Shown here: in pieces, positions 35,636-44,553 of the stretch
Layout of the letters: each line of letters begins with the position of its first letter
Position numbering within the stretch: position 1 is the stretch's first letter
From: CAZWKX01 sp964633975
Lineage (GTDB): Bacteria > Actinomycetota > Acidimicrobiia > Spongiisociales > UBA11373
NCBI GenBank assembly: GCA_964633975.1
Contig: CAZWKX010000002.1
Coordinates: 45,422 to 109,421, forward strand
Length of the DNA: 64,000 bases
Reading direction: 5' to 3'
Position numbers and translations under genes: made by a program
Notes under the pieces: generated by a model
Database searches by the model: none
Told to the model about the DNA's origin: nothing
The model's input: only the letters and a program-made list of their open reading frames with translations

Positions 35636-36457
35636 ATGGCCCAGGAATCCGGCGTCACTCCTGAGCGGATCTACCGCGCACGTGCGGTAATCCGGTTCGG
35701 TCTCCCGCTGCTTACCCTCATAGCCATCGTCTCTTCGGCTTGGCTTGCCGGCCGCGATTCGGCTCCGAGCACCGAGCCGTGGCTGACAGCCGCGTTCATC
35801 TCGTGCGGCGTTGCCGCCGTCGCCGTCGGCTTCATGGCGGCCCGCGCCGTGGGCAGGCGCCTCGAGGTATATGAAGACTGGTTCCGCTACCGGGTGGCCA
35901 CCAGGGTCATAGCAGCCCGTTGGCATCAGGTGGAAGCCTTCTACACGGCCACATCGAGCCTCGACCCATCGACACGGCCCCGCCTCGCCGGCCGCTACGA
36001 GTTTGGAATCATCGTCGGCGGCCGCCGGCTCGACCTGGGTACCGCCATTGGGGCAGATGCCGCTCTGGGAATGGTGATCGACGCCCGTACCCGCCCTCAG
36101 GTCGTGGCCCGGACCGCGGCTCGTCTTCGCGCCGGGAGGGCCGTACCGTTCGGCCTCGTCACCCTCGAACCGGATCGTCTCACCTTCCGGTCCGTAGGAG
36201 CGCGCCCCATTCCCCTCTCCAAGCTCGAGAGCCACGAGCTCGAGCACGGCCGGTACATCTTCCGATCCGTGGACCGCAAACGGCCGGTGACGATACCGGT
36301 TGCCCGCATACCCGATCCTTATGCGCTCCACGAGATAATCGAACAACGATCGACGTGGCAGCCCCAGGAGAAGCCCAGGTCGGTACGAGAATCGCGAGAC
36401 CGCGGCGAAGAGACGCTGGCCAGGCTCGGGATCACCTGGGCCTCACCGCATCGTTGA
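35636..36457 (+). CDS. Two-helix membrane protein with PH-like C-terminal domain
   Basis: 273 residues. A short basic N-terminus, two transmembrane helices (about 18-38 FGLPLLTLIAIVSSAWLAG and 48-66 LTAAFISCGVAAVAVGFMAA), then a beta-rich cytoplasmic domain with GRRLEVYEDWFRYRVATR and PIPLSKLESHELEHGRYIF, the pattern of bacterial PH/DUF6585-like proteins. AGGGGAT lies before ATG 35636. The function is not known. It is divergent from the TPM-like gene and convergent with proC. Confidence 0.7.
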   Translation: MAQESGVTPERIYRARAVIRFGLPLLTLIAIVSSAWLAGRDSAPSTEPWLTAAFISCGVAAVAVGFMAARAVGRRLEVYEDWFRYRVATRVIAARWHQVEAFYTATSSLDPSTRPRLAGRYEFGIIVGGRRLDLGTAIGADAALGMVIDARTRPQVVARTAARLRAGRAVPFGLVTLEPDRLTFRSVGARPIPLSKLESHELEHGRYIFRSVDRKRPVTIPVARIPDPYALHEIIEQRSTWQPQEKPRSVRESRDRGEETLARLGITWASPHR

Positions 36458-36461
36458 GAAT

Positions 36462-36526
36462 CCACCGGCGGCTTATGCCCAATTGAGGCCTTGCCACCCC
36501 GGAGGCGGGGCCTCAACCGCCGGTGG
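36462..36526. terminator. Nested inverted repeat between convergent genes, bidirectional terminator-like
   Basis: The outer arms CCACCGGCGG (36462-36471) and CCGCCGGTGG (36517-36526) enclose an inner stem TTGAGGCC (36483-36490) and GGCCTCAA (36509-36516). It lies between the PH-like gene and proC, whose last codons it covers. A symmetric structure at a tail-to-tail junction fits transcription termination from both sides. Confidence 0.55.
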
Positions 36527-37328
36527 CTCGTCTCCCCAGCTCTCGAGACCGCTCGGCCGCGGCCCGCACCGCGTCCTCGACGAGGGCGCGGAAGCCGTGT
36601 TCCTCGAGGACGTGCATAGCGGCCGCCGTCGTCCCTCCCGGCGATGTCACCTGCGCCCGCAGCTGCTCCGGTGAGTCCTCGAGGCCGGCCAGCAAGATGC
36701 CGGCGCCTCGCACCGTCTGCTCGACGAGCCGCTCGGCGGCGTGGCGGGGAAGCCCTTCCCTGATGGCGGCCTCGATCAGCGCCTCGGCCAGCAGGAAGAC
36801 ATAGGCGGGCCCCGTACCGGACACTGCGGTGACCGCATCGAGGAGGTGCTCGTCGAGCACGATCGTCTGCCCAACCGCCCGCAGTATCTTCTGAGCCGCC
36901 TCCACTGCCTCGGCGTCGGCATACAGCCCGGCGCACAGTGCGGTGATGGCCTCGGACATCCGGGCCGGTGTGTTCGGCATGGCCCGCACAACGGGTACGG
37001 CGCCGAGAGCGTTCTCGAACACCGAAGTGGGAACGCCGGCGGCCAGCGACACCACGATCTGGCTCGGCTGCACGGCTCCCGCCACCTGCTCCAGCAAATA
37101 AGGCACATCCCCCGGCTTGACCGAAACGACCAAGACGTCACGTCCCTGGACCGCCTCGGCCGGGTCGAGGAGGCTCATGATGCCGGTACGCTCCTCGAGC
37201 TCGGCCCGGCGCTCCTCACGGCGCGAAACCAGGACTAATTCATCGGTTGTCCACCCGGCGCGGAGCAGACCTCCGGCGAGTACCTCGCCCATCGCTCCGG
37301 CGCCCAGGATCGCTACTGAGTGCTGCAT
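36513..37328 (-). CDS. proC: Pyrroline-5-carboxylate reductase
   Basis: 271 residues from ATG 37328 (MQHSVAILGAGAMGEVLAGG). It reduces 1-pyrroline-5-carboxylate to proline with NAD(P)H. Other signatures: VSVKPGDVPYLLEQV, RAMPNTPARMSEAITALC, AVSGTGPAYVFLLAEALIEA and VTSPGGTTAAAMHVLEEHG. All segments of a complete enzyme are there. No proA or proB nearby. Confidence 0.96.
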   Translation of the reverse strand: MQHSVAILGAGAMGEVLAGGLLRAGWTTDELVLVSRREERRAELEERTGIMSLLDPAEAVQGRDVLVVSVKPGDVPYLLEQVAGAVQPSQIVVSLAAGVPTSVFENALGAVPVVRAMPNTPARMSEAITALCAGLYADAEAVEAAQKILRAVGQTIVLDEHLLDAVTAVSGTGPAYVFLLAEALIEAAIREGLPRHAAERLVEQTVRGAGILLAGLEDSPEQLRAQVTSPGGTTAAAMHVLEEHGFRALVEDAVRAAAERSRELGRRATGG

Positions 37329-37433
37329 GGGGCGCAAGTATATGGCCCGCAACTCGGCCCTCGACCGTCGCCGTCCCCGCCCCCCGTCCAGCCTTCCCGG
37401 ACCCGTCTCCAACCGATCTGCTGAACTAGAAAC

Positions 37434-38720
37434 GTGAAACCAGCACTGGCCGACAGCGTGCCCCTCATCGTGCTGCTTGCCGTGCTCTTCGCCGCCGCCG
37501 CCTTCCTCGCCGCCGCAGAGGCTGCCCTACTCCGCGTGCCCAGGGTCCGCGTCGAGGTGGCCGCCGAACGAGGCGACCATGCCGCCGCACGGCTCCTGCG
37601 CCTGATCACCGATCTGCCCCGAGTTGTGAACTCCGTCTTGCTTGTGGTCCTTCTCGTCCAGATCGGCGCGGCCACGATTGCCGGGGTCGTTGCCGAGAGG
37701 CACTTCGGCAACGCGGGCATCACCATGGTCTCGGTCTGCCTAACACTGCTCATGTTCGTCTACGCCGAGGCCATCCCGAAGACGGTTGCGGTGCGCCGAC
37801 CCTTCAACGTTGCCCGCTTCGTGTCACTCCCCGTGGCCCTGCTCGCCTTTCTCGCTCGGCCGGTCGTCACGGTGCTCCTCGCCTTCGCCGACCTCCAGGC
37901 CCCCGGAAAGGGCATCCCCTCGCGGGTCACGGTCACCGAAGCCGAACTCCGACGGCTCGCCGCCGAGGCCGCGGCAGCCGGAGAGATCGAGCCCGGCGAC
38001 CTCGAGCTGATCGAGCGCTCGTTCGGCATCGGCGACACCGCCGTGGGCGCCGCCGTCGTCGCCAGACCCGACGTGGTGTTCGTCCGGCTCGATGTGCAGC
38101 CGGCCGCCGCCCTCCAAATCGCTCTCACCTCCGGGCACCGTCGGCTTCCCGTATGCCGCAGCGACCTCGACGACATCACCGGAGTAATACGGCTGCGTGA
38201 TCTCGCAGCCGCGGTCACCAGCGGCTCCGGCGCGACGCTCAACGAGCTACAGCACCCGGTGCTCACGGTGCCCGAGACCAAGCCGGTTCTCCAGGTACTG
38301 CGCGAGATGCAGGAGGGATCCCAGCAGATGGCCATCGTCATCGACGAGCACGGCGGCACGGTCGGAATCGCCACCATCGAGGATCTGATCGAGGAGCTGG
38401 TCGGGGAGATCGCCGACGCCGACCGGCCGTGGCCGCAAGAGATCCAACGGATCCGCCCGGGCCTCTGGGATGTCGATGCAGCCTCGGAGGTCGACCGGCT
38501 CTCCGCCGTCATAGGCGCCGATCTTCCTGCCGGCGACTGGTACACGGTTGCCGGATTGGTGATCGGGGTCTCGGGACGCATCCCACGCGTCGGCGAGGAA
38601 ATCGACATCGCCGGCCACACCTTCCGCGTCACCTCGGCCACCAGGCGCAGGGTGCGGCGCGTCCGGGTGGAGGCGAATCCCGGGGACACGGACCCCCGAA
38701 CGCCGACCCCACGGCCCTAG
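37434..38720 (+). CDS. CNNM/CorC-type membrane protein (hemolysin family)
   Basis: 428 residues. An N-terminal DUF21 domain with about four transmembrane helices (about 5-130), two CBS domains (about 200-320; LPVCRSDLDDITGVIRL, then QMAIVIDEHGGTVGIATIED) and a C-terminal CorC_HlyC domain (about 345-425; DWYTVAGLVIGVSGRIPRVG). Relatives export Mg2+ or Co2+, so with MgtE it may balance cytosolic divalent cations. GTG start. The TAG stop overlaps the stop of the convergent repair gene in a shared CTAG. Confidence 0.92.
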   Translation: MKPALADSVPLIVLLAVLFAAAAFLAAAEAALLRVPRVRVEVAAERGDHAAARLLRLITDLPRVVNSVLLVVLLVQIGAATIAGVVAERHFGNAGITMVSVCLTLLMFVYAEAIPKTVAVRRPFNVARFVSLPVALLAFLARPVVTVLLAFADLQAPGKGIPSRVTVTEAELRRLAAEAAAAGEIEPGDLELIERSFGIGDTAVGAAVVARPDVVFVRLDVQPAAALQIALTSGHRRLPVCRSDLDDITGVIRLRDLAAAVTSGSGATLNELQHPVLTVPETKPVLQVLREMQEGSQQMAIVIDEHGGTVGIATIEDLIEELVGEIADADRPWPQEIQRIRPGLWDVDAASEVDRLSAVIGADLPAGDWYTVAGLVIGVSGRIPRVGEEIDIAGHTFRVTSATRRRVRRVRVEANPGDTDPRTPTPRP

Positions 38721-39433
38721 CGCCGGCGGGACTTGTAGCCGGTACGGAGCTTGTTGCGCGCCTCCCGAACGGCGACGGCGGGCAGCTCATGGGCCCGTTC
38801 GTCGACAAAACGCTCGACCTGGTCGCGGCAATGCCGCGTTTGCTCGCGCAACACCCAAGAGATCGCCTTTGGTATCGATGCCTCCCGATCCCCGGAGAGA
38901 GCCACGATAATCCCGGCCACCCGAGGCCAGAAGCGCTCCGCGTCCGGGCGGCGACCCACGTGCACGCAGGCAACCAGGGCGATACGACGCATCCAGGGAC
39001 TGCGGCGGCCAACCAGCCTCTCCAGCCCTCCGACGCGGTCCTGTGGGTCGGCGGCCACCCACGGGCCCACGACCCGCCCGCCCAGATTGTCCGTCGTCTC
39101 CCAATTGTCGAGCAGGCGACCCCAGCGATCGAGCCGGCGCCAGCCGAAAGAGGCAAGGGCGTGCCTGTGACGAGCCACGAGCATGGTGGCCACCACCATC
39201 TCCTCACGGACCGCCTGGTCCCACAATGCATCGGCCACGGCAAGCACGTCGGCACCGCTGAGATCCCGATGCTCCGAAGCCCACGACCGCGCCACCGCCC
39301 TCAGATCGTCCAGCCTGACCCCGTAGAAGGCAAGCTCGGTCTTCACGATCGGCGAAGGGTCGATGGGCACGGCCCCCAGGCGGCGCAGTCGCCTCGAAAG
39401 GAGCGCCACCTCCTCCGTCACATCCAGGGCCAT
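38717..39433 (-). CDS. AlkD-like DNA alkylation repair protein (HEAT repeats)
   Basis: 238 residues, nearly all alpha-helical. HEAT-like repeats of the DNA alkylation repair family are visible: VKTELAFYGVRLDDLRAVAR, WDQAVREEMVVATMLVA, WETTDNLGGRVVGPWVAA, SPWMRRIALVACVHV and KAISWVLREQTRHC. AlkD removes N3- and N7-alkylpurines without base flipping. The active-site Trp/Asp cannot be assigned by eye. ATG 39433 has GGAGGGGAGAGG upstream. It follows the zinc-ribbon gene by 13 bases. Confidence 0.85.
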   Translation of the reverse strand: MALDVTEEVALLSRRLRRLGAVPIDPSPIVKTELAFYGVRLDDLRAVARSWASEHRDLSGADVLAVADALWDQAVREEMVVATMLVARHRHALASFGWRRLDRWGRLLDNWETTDNLGGRVVGPWVAADPQDRVGGLERLVGRRSPWMRRIALVACVHVGRRPDAERFWPRVAGIIVALSGDREASIPKAISWVLREQTRHCRDQVERFVDERAHELPAVAVREARNKLRTGYKSRRR

Positions 39434-39446
39434 CCTCTCCCCTCCT

Positions 39447-40232
39447 TCACGGCGTGTCGTCGAATCGGATGGCCGTGGCCATGGCGTCGGCAACCGCAAC
39501 GGCCTCGTCGTACTCCGGCGCGCCTAGCTCACCTTGAGCCTCAATGATCACGGGAAGCGAAGTGTCGTCCCCACCGACAAGGGGAACCACGTACACGTGC
39601 ATGACATAGGTCCCGGCCGCGAGGTCCATCTCCAAGTCGAATAGCGATCCGGCATGCCCCCCGACCTCGACCTGCTCCTCCAGCGTCGGCGCCACCCCGA
39701 AGCCTCCCCTCCGGTAGAACTCGACGACATCGGCGAACTCCCCGAGATCCTCGACCACGGACACCTCCAACGGCGACGCCCACACCTCGACCAGGCTGAG
39801 GTCGGCGAATCCCCCACTTCGGTAGTAGCGGCACGACTCCTCAGAAGAATCGTCATCCCGGTAGACGGCCCAGTCGCCCGGGTAGTAGACCGTGATGCCG
39901 TACGCCTCGTTCAAACAGACCTGGCTCAGGACGATGCCGCCGGGCGCCTCGATGGGCAACGCCGAGCCCGAAGCGCTCCCACCCCGCCCCAACACGACCA
40001 AAACCACTGCAATGGCAGCAGCCACAGCCGACGCCGATGCCACCCACACCCAGGCACGGCGCCGCTTCGCCGCCCTCGGCGGCGCCGTCCCGACCTCCGG
40101 CTCCGACCGAGACGACGCCGGGACCATGGACGCCCTGGGCGTCCAAAGCAGACGGCTCCCGCACGACCTGCACACGGCCTCACCGACTACGACCGGTGAG
40201 CCACAATGTGAGCACGCGGCCAGCTTCGTCAT
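39447..40232 (-). CDS. Zinc-ribbon membrane protein with extracytoplasmic domain
   Basis: 261 residues. An N-terminal zinc ribbon (CSHCGSPVVVGEAVCRSCG) is followed by a Pro/Arg linker, one transmembrane helix (about 61-83 VWVASASAVAAAIAVVLVVL) and an outer domain with Trp and Tyr-rich blocks (YGITVYYPGDWAVYRDDDSS; GTYVMHVYVVPLVG) resembling PsbP-like or lipoprotein stress domains. Function unknown. It is the first gene of a unit with the AlkD-like gene. Confidence 0.75.
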   Translation of the reverse strand: MTKLAACSHCGSPVVVGEAVCRSCGSRLLWTPRASMVPASSRSEPEVGTAPPRAAKRRRAWVWVASASAVAAAIAVVLVVLGRGGSASGSALPIEAPGGIVLSQVCLNEAYGITVYYPGDWAVYRDDDSSEESCRYYRSGGFADLSLVEVWASPLEVSVVEDLGEFADVVEFYRRGGFGVAPTLEEQVEVGGHAGSLFDLEMDLAAGTYVMHVYVVPLVGGDDTSLPVIIEAQGELGAPEYDEAVAVADAMATAIRFDDTP

Positions 40233-40327
40233 CGTCGCCTCCCCTCCAACCTCGAGCCTCGTCGCTCACGCCACCGGTGGCAAGAGGTCAAAGTCCCCGG
40301 TCGCGCCGGGCCCGCCCGGAAACTCTC

Positions 40328-40492
40328 ATGTCGACCTCCAGGCGAGCCGATCGAAAACACGTGTTGGTCTGCCGCAACTGCGCCGGTGTCGTCCTGTTCG
40401 GACACGACGGTTGGTATCACCGCGACGCCAACCGTCCTTGCCTACATCTCGTCGTCGCCTGGCCCCCACCCGGATCCATGAACACCGACTAG
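40328..40492 (+). CDS. Small Cys/His protein, 54 residues
   Basis: A frame from ATG 40328 encodes a basic start, then LVCRNCAGVVLFGHDGWYHR, then DANRPCLHL and a Pro-rich tail, ending TAG. The C-R-N-C knuckle with a later His, Cys and His looks like a minimal zinc ribbon of the actinobacterial type. The stop is part of a CTAG shared with the acetyltransferase gene. The ribosome site is weak, so the call is moderate. Confidence 0.5.
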   Translation: MSTSRRADRKHVLVCRNCAGVVLFGHDGWYHRDANRPCLHLVVAWPPPGSMNTD

Positions 40493-41004
40493 GCCCCGAG
40501 GCGCGGATCCTCGACGGACTCACGCCGAGTCTCGTAGGGGACGAACCCAGCCCACTGGTAGGTGAGCACCGATCGGGGATCCGAGAAATTGGTCGTTGTG
40601 GTCCAAAGCCTCTCCGGCTCGTGGTTCCAAGCCATCTCGACAGCGAAGGCAAGCAACCACCGGTGCAGCTCCCTTCCGGCGAACTCGAGAACGAGCCCGA
40701 AGTGAACGAGTTCGATCTCGCCTTCGACGCGACGATCCAGCTCAAAAAAGCCGGCCGGTACCCCTCCGAGATAGAGGACGAAGACGTCGACGCGAGGATC
40801 CCCGATGATCTCGATGATCCCCGCGTCGCCCATCCGCCGGCGAGACCACCAGATCCACGACCCGCCCACGGTTTCATAGAGATACCGATAGAAGGACACC
40901 GATGGCTCTTCGAGACGAAGCAGCATGCCACCGCGATGAGGGCCTTTCTCCTGAAGCTTGGGACGCTCCCTCATCTCCAAGAGTGTGGTGGTCAGCTCGA
41001 TCAT
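40489..41004 (-). CDS. GNAT-family N-acetyltransferase
   Basis: 171 residues. The N-terminal MIELTTTLLEMRERPKLQEK is typical, followed by FYRYLYETVGGSWIWWSRRR and VDVFVLYLGGVPAGFFELDR (strand 4), VEIELV-like strands, a pantetheine-binding region around LEFAGRELHRWLLAFAVEMA and YQWAGFVPYE. It transfers acetyl groups; substrate unknown. ATG 41004 follows GGAG; upstream frame lacks homology. Confidence 0.85.
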   Translation of the reverse strand: MIELTTTLLEMRERPKLQEKGPHRGGMLLRLEEPSVSFYRYLYETVGGSWIWWSRRRMGDAGIIEIIGDPRVDVFVLYLGGVPAGFFELDRRVEGEIELVHFGLVLEFAGRELHRWLLAFAVEMAWNHEPERLWTTTTNFSDPRSVLTYQWAGFVPYETRRESVEDPRLGA

Positions 41005-41056
41005 TCCGGCTCCGGCGACACGGTTCGCCTCATCATGCGCCCCCGCCGCCCCAGCA

Positions 41057-42034
41057 TCAAACCGCACGGCGGGGAGCCCACACAACCTCCACCACCAAAG
41101 AACGGTGCTCCGACCCGTAGGAGGGCCCCGTCCTGCGATTACCCGACACCAGGTCCGGCGTGTAGAGCGCATGATCTATGGGAATCATCAGCGGGCCCAA
41201 TCCGGCGCGCCAAGTGGGCTGCAGACCAGCCCCGCGCAGCGAGTCGGCCAGGCCGCCCCGCCGGCAAAGCGACCGGTACGCGTACGACCAAGGCGTCGCG
41301 TTGAGGTCGCCGACGACCACGGTCGGTGCCCCCCGAGCCGCCACCCAATCACCGGCCTCCGTGAGCAGTCGGTCGCGCTCCGCCGCCCGGCTGCTCGTCG
41401 TTGGCGACGGCGGATGGAGGCCCAGCACGGTCACCCTCTCCCCCTCGAGATTCACGCTCACCGCCACCGCCTCCCTCACGTCAAACGGCGCCGCCACCAC
41501 ACGTGCGTCCACCGAAGCCCGCGCCAGCACCGTGATACCGGCAAGGCGGTCGCCGGGCACGAGCGCCACCAAGGACAGCGGCAGGCCGGCCACCCTCGCC
41601 GAGTCCTCCCACTCGAAGCTGCTCTCGTAGAGGAACACGACGTCGGGATCCTCGGACCGCAGCCACTCCATGACCTCACTTCGCTCCGGGTTGCTGATGC
41701 CAACGTTGTACGAGACGATCTCGAGGCGAGGGGTATCGGCGGCGATACCGGGATGGACCCCGAACAGGTAGGGCCAGATCAGCACCAGGTTGAGCAGAGC
41801 CACCGCCATAAAAGCCGAGCCACATCGGTACGCCCGCAGCGCAATCAGAGCGGCCGCGAGCAGTGCCAGGCCCGCGCCATACTGGGGTCGGAAGTTGGCG
41901 GCCAGATCGAGAGGCCACCACCACCGACCGGCGAATCCCGCCACACTGGCGATTGCCGCGGCACCGGCGATGGCCACAACGACCGCTATCGAGAGCCGAC
42001 GCAGCTTCGCCGCGACGGCACGGTACGTCGACAC
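41057..42034 (-). CDS. Membrane-anchored endonuclease/exonuclease/phosphatase family protein
   Basis: 325 residues. Three hydrophobic helices at the N-terminus (about 15-100) precede an EEP domain (about 105-325): SYNVGISNPERSEVMEWLR (Asn motif), PDVVFLYESS (Glu), LGLHPPSP (His), VVVGDLNATPWS (Asp-x-Asn), PIDHALYTPD (Asp-His) and SEHRSLVVEV (catalytic His). The catalytic set is complete. Outer-face orientation suggests a secreted phosphodiesterase. GTG 42034 is favoured over GTG 42040, because GGGGA sits six bases before it. Confidence 0.88.
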   Translation of the reverse strand: MSTYRAVAAKLRRLSIAVVVAIAGAAAIASVAGFAGRWWWPLDLAANFRPQYGAGLALLAAALIALRAYRCGSAFMAVALLNLVLIWPYLFGVHPGIAADTPRLEIVSYNVGISNPERSEVMEWLRSEDPDVVFLYESSFEWEDSARVAGLPLSLVALVPGDRLAGITVLARASVDARVVAAPFDVREAVAVSVNLEGERVTVLGLHPPSPTTSSRAAERDRLLTEAGDWVAARGAPTVVVGDLNATPWSYAYRSLCRRGGLADSLRGAGLQPTWRAGLGPLMIPIDHALYTPDLVSGNRRTGPSYGSEHRSLVVEVVWAPRRAV

Positions 42035-42066
42035 GATCACTCCCCGGATTCCACAGGGCCCGAAAC

Positions 42067-43869
42067 CTAGAAGGCGGCGTCGTCCAGCGCCATCAGCTCG
42101 CCCTGCTCGGCCTCGGCAAGGTTACGACGTATCGCCGCTTTCGGAAGCACGTTGGCTGCGAACCACCGTGCCGAAGCGATCTTGCCCTCATAGAAGTACC
42201 GATCCGACCCCGACTCGAGCGCAGCATCGGCGATCTCGGCGTGGCGCAGGAGGAGCCAGCCGACAACCGCTTCGGCCAGGCCCTCCAGCAGCGAGTTCGT
42301 GTGCAGTGCCACCTTGTAGAGGTGTTCGGGCTCCTCCATCGATGCCACCGCGTTGGCCACCATGGCACCAAGTTGGCCCTGAACGCCCTCCACGGCCGCA
42401 CCCAGCAGCTCACGCTCCCGTATAAAGGCGTCATCTTCGCCGCCACGCTTCACCGTCTCCATGAGAGTCCCGGCAAAGCGAGTCAGGGTCACCCCCTGAT
42501 CGCGAGCGATCTTGCGGAAGAACAGGTCGAGCGCCTGAATGCCCGTAGTGCCCTCGTAGATAGTGTCGATCTTCACGTCGCGGATGTACTGCTCGAGCGG
42601 ATAGTCCTTGGTGAAGCCCGATCCACCCAGAACCTGCAACGACTGACCCAGCAACTCATACACCCTCTCGGAGCAGTACCCCTTCACCAGGGGTAGCAGC
42701 AGGCCCGCCAGCTTGCCCCAGTACTCTTCATCGGGCTGCAGCACCACCTGGTCGAGAACCCACGCCGCGTACAGGATCAGCGCCCGCATGCCCTCGGCAT
42801 GCGCCTTCTGCAGCATGAGCAGGCGGCGCACGTCCGGATGCCTGATGATGGGCACACGCGGCGCCTCCAGATCTCTCGCCCGGGTGAGATCCGGTCCCTG
42901 AAGACGGTCCCGCGCATAGGCGAGCGCGTTCAGATAGGCGGTGGACAGCGTGGCCGACGACTTCGAGCCGATGGTCAATCGAGCATCCTCGATGACCAGG
43001 AACATCTGCTTGATGCCTTCGTGCACCCCACCCACCAGGTAACCCTCGCACGGCCCTTCCAGACCAAATGCGATCTCACATGTGGTGGAGCCTTTGATGC
43101 CCATCTTGTCCTCGAGCCGCGTGGTCACGACACCGTTGCGCTCACCGATGCTCCCGTCGGCATTCACGAGGTACTTGGGCACTATGAACATGGAAAGGCC
43201 CTTGGTGCCCGGCACGGCACCCTCCGGGCGGGCCAACACCAGATGCACGATGTTCTCGAAGTAGTCGTTGTCTCCGCCTGTGACAAAACGCTTCACACCC
43301 TCGATGTGGTACGTGTCCCCGTCCACGTGACGGGCCCCGGTTGTGGCGGCACCAACATCCGAGCCGGCATCGGCCTCGGTGAGAACCATGGTCGCTCCCC
43401 AACGTCGATCGAGCATGCGCTTGGCCCATTTCTCCCGCTGCTCCCCGGTGCCCACCTTGTCGATCACGTAGGCCATCAGCGGTCCTCCTATGTAGAGGAA
43501 CACCGCCGGGTTCGCCCCGATGAACAGCTCCTCGACCGCCCAGCGCAGCGACGGCGGCCCTCCATACCCGCCAAGGTGCTCCGGCAGCCCGACACGATCC
43601 CACCCACCGGCGAAGTAGGCGTCGAGGCTGTCGCGCACGGCAGCGGGCAGCCTCACCTCACCGTCGACCAGCCGCGGCTCGTCGCGGTCGGCCTCCACAA
43701 AGGACGAAGCGAACTCCTCCACGGCAAGGCGGTTGACCTCACGAAGGATGTCGCCGGCACTGTCGACATCTATGGAGGCGAACGGCTCACGGCCCAGGTA
43801 ATCCTGGATGCGGTTTGCCTCGAACAGGTTGAACTCGATGTCACGCAGGTTGGTCAGGTAGTGCGACAT
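42067..43869 (-). CDS. Acyl-CoA dehydrogenase
   Basis: 600 residues, the long bacterial class. N-terminal helices, FAD-binding middle (ATMVLTEADAGSDVGAATTGA), KRFVTGGDND and VNADGSIGER regions, then a C-terminal helical domain with LGGSGFTKDYPLEQYIRDVK and YEGTTGIQALDLF, where the catalytic base usually lies. It oxidises an acyl-CoA to enoyl-CoA, passing electrons to ETF. It is divergent from a TetR gene 72 bases away, which probably represses it. Confidence 0.92.
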   Translation of the reverse strand: MSHYLTNLRDIEFNLFEANRIQDYLGREPFASIDVDSAGDILREVNRLAVEEFASSFVEADRDEPRLVDGEVRLPAAVRDSLDAYFAGGWDRVGLPEHLGGYGGPPSLRWAVEELFIGANPAVFLYIGGPLMAYVIDKVGTGEQREKWAKRMLDRRWGATMVLTEADAGSDVGAATTGARHVDGDTYHIEGVKRFVTGGDNDYFENIVHLVLARPEGAVPGTKGLSMFIVPKYLVNADGSIGERNGVVTTRLEDKMGIKGSTTCEIAFGLEGPCEGYLVGGVHEGIKQMFLVIEDARLTIGSKSSATLSTAYLNALAYARDRLQGPDLTRARDLEAPRVPIIRHPDVRRLLMLQKAHAEGMRALILYAAWVLDQVVLQPDEEYWGKLAGLLLPLVKGYCSERVYELLGQSLQVLGGSGFTKDYPLEQYIRDVKIDTIYEGTTGIQALDLFFRKIARDQGVTLTRFAGTLMETVKRGGEDDAFIRERELLGAAVEGVQGQLGAMVANAVASMEEPEHLYKVALHTNSLLEGLAEAVVGWLLLRHAEIADAALESGSDRYFYEGKIASARWFAANVLPKAAIRRNLAEAEQGELMALDDAAF

Positions 43870-43941
43870 GGGCTCCCGATTCGACGTTTTTGAACGAGTG
43901 TCCTAATTTGAGTATACGTAGCCCAGTCAGGGGAGACAGGC

Positions 43942-44553
43942 ATGCCACGCCGATACCGCGCCGGTATCGAGACACGAGACCGCATACTCGAATCCATCAG
44001 GTCGCTGCTCGCCAACGGTGGCCTCAAAGGGGCGACGATACGGGCCATCTGCGCCCAAGCCGAGATCCGTCCCGGCTCCTTCTACAACCTGTTCCCCAGC
44101 AAAGAAGCGGCCGTCGTCACCGTTGTGCGTGAAGCTCTCGAAGCGGTGGACCCCGATCCCGATCGCCGGGGCAGCGACACCATAGAAGACCTCCTGGAGG
44201 CCTACATCCGGTTCATCGAAGAACGGCCCGCGCTGGCCCGCGTCTATATGCACGCGGCCGTCACGGCGCCCAGCAGCGACACCCACCTCGCCGCCAGGAT
44301 CCTGCGCCACCACCAGAACCGCATCGAACGTTTCGCCGCCGCCCTGGAGCGCCACGATCCCAGCCTCCAGGGCTCCGACGCAGCCCGAGGTGCCGAGCTG
44401 CTCCTGGCCGCGCTGAACGGACTGGCACTGGCCAAGATCGTCGATCCAGGTCTCGATTTCGGCGCCCACGCCCGGAGCCTGCTCTCCACTTCCATGGTCG
44501 TCGGCTCGGAGGCCTACACAGATCCCGTCGCCCGTGCCATGAGGCGCCGGTAG
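43942..44553 (+). CDS. TetR-family transcriptional regulator
   Basis: 203 residues. N-terminal HTH: TRDRILESIRSLLANGGLKG, then TIRAICAQAEIRPGSFYNLF. The C-terminal ligand domain is helical (about 70-200). Placement next to the divergent acyl-CoA dehydrogenase gene suggests control by acyl-CoA, the FadR/KstR-like arrangement. GGGGAGACAGGC precedes the ATG. The stop lies 40 bases inside the convergent peptidase gene. Confidence 0.9.
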   Translation: MPRRYRAGIETRDRILESIRSLLANGGLKGATIRAICAQAEIRPGSFYNLFPSKEAAVVTVVREALEAVDPDPDRRGSDTIEDLLEAYIRFIEERPALARVYMHAAVTAPSSDTHLAARILRHHQNRIERFAAALERHDPSLQGSDAARGAELLLAALNGLALAKIVDPGLDFGAHARSLLSTSMVVGSEAYTDPVARAMRRR

